In this document: piece by piece, positions 57,530 through 64,000 of the stretch | Layout of the letters: every line of letters begins with the position of its first letter | Numbering within the stretch: position 1 is the first letter of the stretch | Assembly: GCF_001463905.1 (NCBI RefSeq) | Contig: NZ_BBWR01000005.1 | Coordinates: forward strand, 124,001 to 188,000 | Direction of reading: 5' to 3' | DNA length: 64,000 nucleotides | Origin: Aureimonas frigidaquae | GTDB lineage: Bacteria > Pseudomonadota > Alphaproteobacteria > Rhizobiales > Rhizobiaceae | The notes under the pieces: generated by a model | What the model was told of the DNA's origin: nothing | Databases searched by the model: none | Seen by the model: the letters and a program-made list of their open reading frames with translations, nothing else | Made by a program: the position numbers and the translations under genes

Positions 57530-57927
57530 TTCCCGGCCAGGATGCGGCTGGCGACGGCGATGTATTTGCGCCCGGCCTCCTGGGCCTCTACCAGCGCGAC
57601 ATCCATGGGCCGCGTTTCGCGCACCCGGGCGAGCTTGATCAGCATGGGCAGGTTGACGCCGGCCAGGACATCCACGTTGCCTTCGTCCATCACCGAGATG
57701 GCGAGGTTCGACGGCGTGCCGCCGAACATATCCGTCAGGATGATGACGCCATCGCCCTTTTCTGCGGCGCGGACGGCGGCGACGATATCCTCGCGGCGCT
57801 GTTCCATATCGTCCTCCGGGCCGATCGACACGGTTTCGAACGCTTCCTGCGGCCCGACGACATGCTCGACGGCGGACTTGAACTCCCGCGCGAGTTGGCC
57901 GTGGGTTACGAGCACCAGTCCGATCAT
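57526..57927 (-). CDS. PTS EIIA component, mannose/fructose family
   Basis: A 133-residue EIIA(Man)-type protein. The phospho-acceptor His9 is in LVLVTHGQLA, and ILTDMFGGTPSNLAI forms the conserved centre. No EIIB, EIIC or EIID gene is nearby, so the protein is a regulator rather than part of a sugar permease, as in other Hyphomicrobiales with the hprK-EIIA-HPr set. A 194-base gap separates it from hprK. Confidence 0.92.
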   Translation of the reverse strand: MIGLVLVTHGQLAREFKSAVEHVVGPQEAFETVSIGPEDDMEQRREDIVAAVRAAEKGDGVIILTDMFGGTPSNLAISVMDEGNVDVLAGVNLPMLIKLARVRETRPMDVALVEAQEAGRKYIAVASRILAGK

Positions 57928-58121
57928 GCTTGCGATATGCTCCAGCTTGCTGCCGAATTGGGCGGCAGCGGCGGATTGTGCGCCTGCTTAGAAACTGCTG
58001 CAAGATGCCCATGCGGGTGAAGTGGAATTATTCGAGAATACAACGCAAAAGTGAGCCGGTGCGGCCTTTCGGCCACTTATAGCCGGCAATACGTCATTAT
58101 GCTGCGTTGCAATGTAAATCG

Positions 58122-58553
58122 TCAGCCTGCCGTCAAAATGGTCAGCACAACCTCTGCGCTCAGGCTGGCCTGGCGGGCGGGAAGATGCAGCTGGCGCACC
58201 GAAACGCCGTGCAGGGTCAGGGCTGGCGCGTCCGGCATGCGGGGCGGGTCGTCGCTCAAGGAAACGGCCAGGACCACCGGGGCCTCTGGCGCGTGCGGCA
58301 TGCGCAGAATGCCGACCCCGGATATCTCCATCAACCCGGCCAGGCTGTCCGGCGCGCGGCCGATAAGCCGCCCCGCCTGCGCGGACAGGAGGACCTGGTC
58401 GTCGGCGACGAGCGTGGCATCGTGCCCCTCCCGGCGCGCCAGCCGCAGGAGACACAGGCCGAGGGCCGACTTGCCGGACCGTGCCGGACCCAGGATCAGG
58501 ATTCCCGCGCCATCGATGGCGATGAGCCCACCATGCTGGTTGGCCCCGGTCAC
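58122..58553 (-). CDS. hprK: HPr kinase/phosphorylase, short alphaproteobacterial form
   Basis: A 143-residue protein corresponding to the C-terminal catalytic domain of HprK. The P-loop is GPARSGKS (residues 22-29), followed by LVADDQVLLS. It lacks the N-terminal domain of Gram-positive HprK, as is normal in this class. It phosphorylates HPr on serine. The start is GTG at 58553, overlapping the chvG stop (GTGA), so translation is coupled to the sensor kinase. Confidence 0.9.
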   Translation of the reverse strand: MTGANQHGGLIAIDGAGILILGPARSGKSALGLCLLRLARREGHDATLVADDQVLLSAQAGRLIGRAPDSLAGLMEISGVGILRMPHAPEAPVVLAVSLSDDPPRMPDAPALTLHGVSVRQLHLPARQASLSAEVVLTILTAG

Positions 58554-60355
58554 GCCGCAGCCGGAAGGGTCATGGTGAAGCGCGCGCCGGTGATGCGGGC
58601 GGGGGACTTCGGATCGCGGATATTCTCGGCGGTCAGCGTGCCGGCATGGGCTTCCACGATCTGCCGGCTGATCGAAAGGCCGAGCCCGGAATTCTGGCCG
58701 AAGGCTTCGCCGGCCGGACGGTCGGTGTAGAAGCGCTCGAAGATCCGGTCGATCTTCTCGGCCTGGATGCCCGGCCCGTTGTCCTCCACCGTCAGGACGA
58801 CACGGTTGCGGCTCCGGCGCAGCCGGACATGCACCTTGCCGCCCTCGTCCGGCACGAAGGAGCGTGCATTGTCGATGAGGTTCGTCAGGACCTGGCTCAG
58901 CCGCAGATCGTGCCCGGCGACGGCGAAGCCCTTGAGCCCCGCCGGCGGCGGCTCGACGGCAAGGTCGATGGCAACGATACGGCCATCGCGGCTGTGCGAG
59001 CGCGCACCTTCGACGACCGATCCGGCCAGCCGGTCCATATGGACGATGTCGGACAGTTCGCGCGCCAGTTCCGCATCCAGACGAGAGGCGTCGGAAATGT
59101 CGGTGATCAACCGGTCCAGCCGCTTCACATCGTGCTGGATCACCGCCAGCAGGCGTTGCCGGGAGTCTTCGCTGCGGGCGAGCGGAAGCGTCTCCACCGC
59201 GCTGCGCAGCGAGGTGAGGGGGTTCTTCAGCTCATGGCTGACATCCGCGGCAAAGGATTCGATGGCATCCATGCGAGCATAAAGCGCGTTGGTCATATCG
59301 CGCAGGGCGGTGGCAAGATGGCCGACCTCGTCGGCCCGGTCGCCGAAATCGGGGATCTCCTCGCGGGCATTGACTGAGCGGCGCACGCGGATGGCCGCGG
59401 CGGACAGGCGGCGCAGCGGCGTGGCGATGGTGGAGGCCAGGAAGATCGACAGAAACACCGTGACGAGCGCGGCCACCGCGAAGGTCCGCACGATGGCCAT
59501 GCGCTCCGCTTGCACGATCTTGTCGATATCTCCGCCCTGCGTGGACAAAAGGAGCACGCCCAGGACCGCCCGGAAGCGCTGGATCGGCACGGCGACGGAA
59601 ACGATCAACTCGCCATTCTCGGTGGAGCGCACGACCGTGGATGGGCCGCCCGTCAGGGCGCTCATCACTTCTGGATAGGTGCTGCCAGAGCCGCCCGGAG
59701 TCTCGCGGTAGACGGGCAGGCTGGAGTTGCGGAACAGGCGGCCAACCTCGTCGCCCAGCCATTCGCCGAAGTTGCGCTCCGCCGGCTCTACCGGCGGCAG
59801 ATTGTAGCGCAGGATCTGTCCGCGCGAATACAGATGGCGCGAATCGAGGATCAAATTGGCGTCCCGGTCGTAGATGCGGGCGCGGGTGCGTGTGGGGGAA
59901 ATGAGGCGGCGCAGGAGCGGTGCCACCCGCTCGGGATTGATCGGGAAATCCAGGCTGTCGGACAGGTCCATGCCGGGTTGCAGCGTGGAGCCGGCCTGCA
60001 ACTCCAGAAGCCGCTCCGGGTCGAGCGATATGGAGTTGGTTTCCACCGTCGCAGAGGACGCGATGGCGCTGGCGATGATCTCGCCCTGTGTCAAAAGGCT
60101 TTCGACACGCGCGTCGATCAGGCCGGCCCGGAACTGGTTCAGGTACAGAATGCCCGAGACCAGCACCAAAAGCGCCACGAGGTTCAGGAAGATGATGCGG
60201 CGCGTGAGCGAGGAAAAGATCGTGTGGCCCAGCACCCAGCGCAGGCGCAGGAGGCCGCGGCGAACCAGCGGGACGCGCCGCCAGCGCGCCCTGCGCCAGT
60301 GTGCCCGGCGTGCGGGGCGTCGCGTATCCTCTCGCGTGTCGGTGGTCGAAGCCAA
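58550..60355 (-). CDS. chvG: Sensor histidine kinase ChvG/ExoS
   Basis: A 601-residue sensor kinase. The N-terminal Arg-rich segment is followed by FSSLTRRIIFLNL and a transmembrane helix, then a periplasmic domain with LNQFRAGLIDARVESLLTQG, a second helix near residue 290, a HAMP domain, the phospho-acceptor in DVSHELKNPLTSLRSAVE, and an ATPase domain with NLIDNARSF and DNGPGI. The start appears to be TTG at 60355, giving the usual family N terminus with GGAACGGG upstream. It responds to acid or envelope stress in relatives. Confidence 0.94.
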   Translation of the reverse strand: MASTTDTREDTRRPARRAHWRRARWRRVPLVRRGLLRLRWVLGHTIFSSLTRRIIFLNLVALLVLVSGILYLNQFRAGLIDARVESLLTQGEIIASAIASSATVETNSISLDPERLLELQAGSTLQPGMDLSDSLDFPINPERVAPLLRRLISPTRTRARIYDRDANLILDSRHLYSRGQILRYNLPPVEPAERNFGEWLGDEVGRLFRNSSLPVYRETPGGSGSTYPEVMSALTGGPSTVVRSTENGELIVSVAVPIQRFRAVLGVLLLSTQGGDIDKIVQAERMAIVRTFAVAALVTVFLSIFLASTIATPLRRLSAAAIRVRRSVNAREEIPDFGDRADEVGHLATALRDMTNALYARMDAIESFAADVSHELKNPLTSLRSAVETLPLARSEDSRQRLLAVIQHDVKRLDRLITDISDASRLDAELARELSDIVHMDRLAGSVVEGARSHSRDGRIVAIDLAVEPPPAGLKGFAVAGHDLRLSQVLTNLIDNARSFVPDEGGKVHVRLRRSRNRVVLTVEDNGPGIQAEKIDRIFERFYTDRPAGEAFGQNSGLGLSISRQIVEAHAGTLTAENIRDPKSPARITGARFTMTLPAAA

Positions 60356-60486
60356 GCGTCAGCCCGTTCCTGCTGCCGCGCTCTGCGGCGGCGCCGCACG
60401 CCGTCGCCACGGACGGCCCCATGCGGCAAATCTACCTGTGAGCCCCGTGCCTTATCATGGCGGCGAGGGGCGCGCGAGGGCTCGGT

Positions 60487-61188
60487 TCAGATCTCGCGGA
60501 AGCGGTAGCCGACGCCGTACAGCGTCTCGATCATATCGAAATCGTCGTCGATCGCCTTGAACTTCTTGCGCAGCCGCTTGATGTGGCTGTCGATCGTGCG
60601 ATCGTCCACATAGACCTGCTCGTCATAGGCGGCATCCATCAAGGCGTCGCGGCTCTTCACCACGCCCGGGCGCTGCGCAAGCGCATGCAGGATGAGGAAT
60701 TCGGTCACTGTCAGCGTGACGGGCTTGCCCATCCAGGTACAGGTGTGCCGCTCCTGATCCATGACGAGTTGCCCCCGCTCGAGCGAGGATTCCGGCGTGG
60801 CGCCCGGCTTGGCGCCCGCTTCGCGCGGGGCGCCGCGCCGCAGGATGGCGCGCACGCGCTCGACCAGGAGGCGCTGGGAAAAGGGTTTGCGGATGTAATC
60901 GTCGGCGCCCATCTTCAGGCCGAACAATTCATCGATCTCCTCGTCCTTCGACGTCAGGAAGATCACCGGCAGATCGGACTTCTGGCGCAGGCGGCGCAGG
61001 AGTTCCATGCCGTCCATGCGCGGCATCTTGATGTCGAAGATCGCCAGATGCGGGGGGCGCGCCTGCAGGCCCTCCAGCGCGGATGCCCCATCCGTATAGG
61101 TCTCCACGCGATAGCCCTCGCTTTCAAGGGCGATCGAGACGGAGGTCAGGATGTTGCGGTCGTCATCGACCAGGGCAATCGTCGGCAT
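60487..61188 (-). CDS. chvI: Response regulator ChvI
   Basis: A 233-residue OmpR-type regulator. The receiver has acidic residues Asp8-Asp10 and the phospho-acceptor Asp52 ([11 protein letters not shown]); the winged helix includes [16 protein letters not shown] and ends [13 protein letters not shown]. It pairs with ChvG, encoded 131 bases downstream. Targets in relatives include exopolysaccharide, motility and envelope genes. The start at 61188 gives the standard length; the ribosome site (GGA) is weak. Confidence 0.95.
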   Translation of the reverse strand: MPTIALVDDDRNILTSVSIALESEGYRVETYTDGASALEGLQARPPHLAIFDIKMPRMDGMELLRRLRQKSDLPVIFLTSKDEEIDELFGLKMGADDYIRKPFSQRLLVERVRAILRRGAPREAGAKPGATPESSLERGQLVMDQERHTCTWMGKPVTLTVTEFLILHALAQRPGVVKSRDALMDAAYDEQVYVDDRTIDSHIKRLRKKFKAIDDDFDMIETLYGVGYRFREI

Positions 61189-61286
61189 CGCGTGTTCCGT
61201 ATTCAGACAAGTTCGCCTGGCCTGTGTGGACGGCAATTGTGGCATTTCTACCACAATTGCCGTCCCGCGGCCAGAGCGGGCCGGTG

Positions 61287-61760
61287 CTAGAGGTCCAGCT
61301 TCTCGTTGTGGCTGACATCCGGCCGGTCCTTGCCGCCCAGATAGGCGCGGGCGAATTCATAGGCCTGGCGGACCTTGCTCGTGTTCACATCCCAGATCTC
61401 GGCCTGCGTCGGCTCGATTGCCAGCACGGCGACGCCTGGGCCGTCCTTGCCCTGCGGCATCCAGGCCTCGGCCTCCGCATCCCAGGCATCGTCGATCAGC
61501 GCCTTGTCGGTCGATACGCGGGCGCGCCCGGACACGGAGACGTACTCGCCATGCCGGGTGAAGGACAAGGCAACCCGATCGTCGGCCTCGATCTCGTCGA
61601 CCTTGTGGGAATCGAGATCGGTGATGAAGAGGAGAAGGTCGCGGGCGCTGGAGAGTTTCAGCGCCATCGGGCGTGCCCGCAATTCCTGGCCGTCCCGCGT
61701 CACGACCATCGCCGTGTCGAACTTCTCGATCATATCCCAGAATTGCGTCGTATCCGTCAT
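61287..61760 (-). CDS. Pyridoxamine 5'-phosphate oxidase-fold protein (general stress protein 26-like)
   Basis: A 157-residue split-barrel flavin-binding protein of the pyridoxamine phosphate oxidase-like family. Segments include [38 protein letters not shown] and [19 protein letters not shown]. The family binds FMN or FAD; general stress proteins of this type are induced under salt or acid stress in some bacteria. Enzymatic pyridoxal synthesis is unlikely at this length. It is a single gene next to chvI and shares the 329-base gap (61761-62089) with pckA. Confidence 0.8.
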   Translation of the reverse strand: MTDTTQFWDMIEKFDTAMVVTRDGQELRARPMALKLSSARDLLLFITDLDSHKVDEIEADDRVALSFTRHGEYVSVSGRARVSTDKALIDDAWDAEAEAWMPQGKDGPGVAVLAIEPTQAEIWDVNTSKVRQAYEFARAYLGGKDRPDVSHNEKLDL

Positions 61761-61945
61761 GTCAAAGCTCCGTTTCAGCACCGGTTCAGAACCCCGTCCG
61801 ATGGGGTGATCCCTCTCGACAACGCATGAGCGGCCGGAAAGTGCCTCAAGGGCGGGCATCCTGCCCGCGGGCCCTGCTCAAACAACGAACAGGCCCAAAA
61901 ACTGAATTTGCGCAGTGTAAAACGATTGAAAATCCGAAGACATCT

Positions 61946-61961
61946 TTTAAACCGATTGAAA
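61946..61961. promoter_or_regulatory. LacI-type operator candidate upstream of pckA
   Basis: TTTAAACCGATTGAAA is a 16-bp imperfect palindrome with central CG (12 of 16 positions symmetric), as bound by LacI/GalR regulators. A related half, AACGATTGAAAA, lies 30 bases upstream (61921-61932). In Sinorhizobium the LacI-family PckR controls pckA, so this is a plausible PckR site. The rest of the 61761-62089 gap is an AT-rich promoter region. Confidence 0.5.
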
Positions 61962-61982
61962 TACTTTTGGGCGTAAGTATTT
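61959..61982 (+). promoter_or_regulatory. Inverted repeat next to the pckA operator
   Basis: AAATACTT (61959-61966) and AAGTATTT (61975-61982) are exact complements around an 8-base centre. The left arm overlaps the last three bases of the LacI-type site. It may be a second operator or a leader hairpin of the pckA mRNA. Confidence 0.4.
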
Positions 61983-62089
61983 TGGCGGTTCGGACTTGCT
62001 GTCAGGTTCGGTTCCACGTATTGCCCGGAAGACAGGTGGGGTGGCAACGCGCTCCGCCGCCGACGGCTTGACCAGTGGAGCAATTGACG

Positions 62090-63700
62090 ATGGATGAGAT
62101 CGGGCAGCGCAACCCCGCGCGCGGCATCGAGACGACCGGCCTGTCCGGCGCCCTTTCCGTACGCTGGAACCTGACAGAGGCCGAGTTGGTGGAAACCGCC
62201 GTCCGCCGCGGCGAGGGGCGGCTGACGGCGCATGGCGCCTTCGTGGCGACGACCGGCCAGCACACCGGGCGCTCCCCGAAGGACAAGTATGTCGTGCGGG
62301 ATGCATCGACGGAGTCCACCCTGTGGTGGGACAACAACAACGCCATGACGCCAGAAGCCTTCGCGTTGCTTTACGAAGACTTCCAGAAGCACGCGGTGGG
62401 CAAGGACCTCTTCGTCCAAGACCTGATCGGCGGGGCCGACGAGACCTATGCCCTGCCGACCCGGGTCGTCACCGAGCAGGCCTGGCACTCGCTGTTCATC
62501 CGCAATCTTCTGATCCGGCCGGACGCCGAGGCGCTCGCCCGCTTCGATCCGGAACTGACCATCATCGACCTTCCCAGCTTCAAGGCCGATCCGGCGCGCT
62601 ATGGCGTCCGCTCGCAGACGGTGATCGCCTGCGATCTGACGCGCAAGATCATCCTGATCGGCGGCACGGCCTATGCCGGTGAAATGAAGAAATCCGTCTT
62701 CACCGTGCTCAACTACCTCCTGCCCGAGCGGCACGTCATGCCGATGCACTGTTCGGCCAATGTCGGCGCGGCGGGGGATGTCGCGGTGTTCTTCGGCCTG
62801 TCGGGCACCGGCAAGACGACGCTGTCGGCCGATCCGCGGCGCACGCTCATCGGCGACGACGAGCATGGCTGGGGCGAGCACGGCGTCTTCAATTTCGAAG
62901 GCGGCTGCTACGCCAAGACGATCCGCCTGTCGGCCGAAGCCGAGCCGGAGATCTTCTCGACCACTCGCCGCTTCGGCACCGTTCTGGAGAACGTCGTTCT
63001 GGATGCCGCCCGCGTTCCGGACTTCGACGATGGCAGCCTGACGGAAAACACCCGCGCGGCCTATCCGCTGCACTACATCGCCAATGCGAGCGACAGCGGG
63101 CGCGCCGGCCATCCGCGCAACATCGTGATGCTGACGGCCGATGCCTTCGGCGTCCTGCCGCCCATCGCCCGGCTGACGCCGGCGGAAGCCATGTATCACT
63201 TCCTGTCCGGCTACACGGCGAAGGTCGCGGGGACCGAGCGCGGCGTGACGGAGCCGGAGGCCACCTTCTCGACCTGCTTCGGTGCGCCCTTCATGCCGCG
63301 CCACCCATCGGAATACGGCAATCTCCTGCGCGATCTGATCGCCGAGCACCAGGTGGATTGCTGGCTGGTCTCGACGGGCTGGACGGGCGGCGCCTACGGG
63401 ACGGGCCGTCGCATGCCCATCCGGGTCACCCGCGCCCTTCTGTCGGGCGTGCTGGACGGCTCGCTGCGCGATGCCGAGTTCCGGGCGGACCCGAACTTCG
63501 GCTTCTCGGTTCCGGTCTCCGTCCCCGGCGTGGAGGATGCGATCCTCGACCCTCGTGAGACCTGGGCGGACAAGGCAGCCTATGACCGCCAGGCCCAGCG
63601 CCTCGCCGACATGTTCCGCCGCAACTTCGAGAAGTTCGAGCAGCATGTCGACGCCTCCGTCCTGAAGGCCGCCCCGAACCTCGCCATCGCCGCCGAATAA
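62090..63700 (+). CDS. pckA: Phosphoenolpyruvate carboxykinase (ATP)
   Basis: A 536-residue ATP-dependent PEP carboxykinase, the entry step of gluconeogenesis (oxaloacetate to phosphoenolpyruvate). The substrate motif is [12 protein letters not shown], the P-loop is [11 protein letters not shown], and the metal-binding DDEHGW follows, with [10 protein letters not shown] downstream. ATG 62090 begins [18 protein letters not shown], as in rhizobial enzymes of the same length; an in-frame GTG at 62075 is rejected because GGAG lies between them. The gene is divergent from the ChvI side and ends in a strong terminator. Confidence 0.97.
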   Translation: MDEIGQRNPARGIETTGLSGALSVRWNLTEAELVETAVRRGEGRLTAHGAFVATTGQHTGRSPKDKYVVRDASTESTLWWDNNNAMTPEAFALLYEDFQKHAVGKDLFVQDLIGGADETYALPTRVVTEQAWHSLFIRNLLIRPDAEALARFDPELTIIDLPSFKADPARYGVRSQTVIACDLTRKIILIGGTAYAGEMKKSVFTVLNYLLPERHVMPMHCSANVGAAGDVAVFFGLSGTGKTTLSADPRRTLIGDDEHGWGEHGVFNFEGGCYAKTIRLSAEAEPEIFSTTRRFGTVLENVVLDAARVPDFDDGSLTENTRAAYPLHYIANASDSGRAGHPRNIVMLTADAFGVLPPIARLTPAEAMYHFLSGYTAKVAGTERGVTEPEATFSTCFGAPFMPRHPSEYGNLLRDLIAEHQVDCWLVSTGWTGGAYGTGRRMPIRVTRALLSGVLDGSLRDAEFRADPNFGFSVPVSVPGVEDAILDPRETWADKAAYDRQAQRLADMFRRNFEKFEQHVDASVLKAAPNLAIAAE

Positions 63701-63725
63701 GCAATCCGCCTCTCGCCCCCTATCA

Positions 63726-63760
63726 GGCCCGCCCGATGCTTCCCATCGGGCGGGCCTTTT
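63726..63760 (+). terminator. Rho-independent terminator after pckA
   Basis: GGCCCGCCCGATG pairs with CATCGGGCGGGCC around a short loop, followed by TTTT, starting 26 bases after the pckA stop. Confidence 0.9.
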
Positions 63761-63820
63761 CGTTACAAGGGGTGCAACGGGGCCGCGACGGGCTCCGCGC
63801 GGCAGGAACGGGGACGTGTC

Positions 63821-64000
63821 ATGATCGTGTCGGCTCGGGGTGACCTTGCCATATCCTCGCGCGTGACGATCCCGGCCGACGAGCTGGAGGAAAGCTTCAT
63901 CCGCGCCAGCGGGCCTGGCGGGCAGAACGTCAACAAGGTCGCGACGGCGGTTCAGCTGCGCTTCCTTGCCATGGCCTCCACCGTCCTGTCGGACGAGGTG
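63821..64000 (+). CDS. arfB: Alternative ribosome-rescue factor ArfB/peptide chain release factor-like (partial)
   Basis: The first 60 codons of a release-factor-type protein, cut by the window end. The GGQ motif that triggers peptidyl-tRNA hydrolysis is in RASGPGGQNVNKVATAVQLR (residues 28-47), close to the N terminus as in ArfB (YaeJ), which lacks the codon-recognition domain of RF1/RF2. It would free stalled ribosomes. The C-terminal basic tail cannot be checked. Confidence 0.85.
   Translation, partial: MIVSARGDLAISSRVTIPADELEESFIRASGPGGQNVNKVATAVQLRFLAMASTVLSDEV

Overview
The window is high-GC chromosomal DNA from an alphaproteobacterium, most likely of the order Hyphomicrobiales (Rhizobiales). 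This rests on the conserved block pckA / chvI-chvG-hprK-EIIA(Man)-HPr, the ActS/ActR (RegB/RegA) redox pair, an LpcC-like lipopolysaccharide core mannosyltransferase beside greA, a BA14K-like secreted protein and a SapC protein after rpoD. A relative of Aureimonas/Aurantimonas is possible, but that is only an impression. No insertion sequence, integrase, phage gene, CRISPR array, rRNA or tRNA is visible. Gene density is high, and many neighbouring genes overlap by 1-4 bases, as in translationally coupled operons.

Layout. 0-3.8 kb: a 3-hydroxyproline catabolic operon (proline-racemase family enzyme, fused aconitase X, delta1-pyrroline-2-carboxylate reductase-like protein) headed by a perfect 32-bp palindrome. 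3.9-6.4 kb: a DUF429 protein and the Mg2+ transporter MgtE, whose leader encodes a possible proline-rich peptide. 6.4-9.5 kb: tauABC-type sulfonate uptake with a Gfa-like protein. 9.6-13.1 kb: a serine hydrolase and two NADPH-dependent oxidoreductases. 13.2-19.5 kb: a bo3-type quinol oxidase operon (cyoABCD) continuing into surf1, pcuAC and sco. 19.7-22.9 kb: an MFS transporter and actSR. 23.0-28.1 kb: a Ugp-like ABC importer with a GpdQ-like phosphodiesterase behind tandem PHO-box-like repeats. 28.2-32.4 kb: a metallo-beta-lactamase-fold protein and a MacAB-type exporter.

32.4-44 kb is housekeeping: lpcC, greA, carB, carA on one strand; yqeY, dnaG, rpoD on the other. 44-46.6 kb has SapC, three small secreted or lipoprotein genes and a strong candidate small RNA of the alpha-r14 (NfeR1) type. 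46.6-51.1 kb is a ribose-type sugar ABC transporter, divergent from a two-component pair at 51.3-53.3 kb. 53.3-57.2 kb is a GntR regulator divergent from a tripartite tricarboxylate transporter (tctCBA). 57.2-61.2 kb holds the regulatory PTS proteins and ChvG/ChvI. The window ends with a flavin-binding stress protein, pckA with a LacI-type operator candidate, and the start of arfB.

I see no wholly new multi-gene system. The most useful new observations are small elements: the alpha-r14-like sRNA, the proline-rich mgtE leader, the palindromic promoter of the hydroxyproline operon, the PHO-box array, and copper-delivery genes attached to a quinol oxidase that lacks CuA. All functional statements come from reading the sequence and family knowledge; no database search was run.
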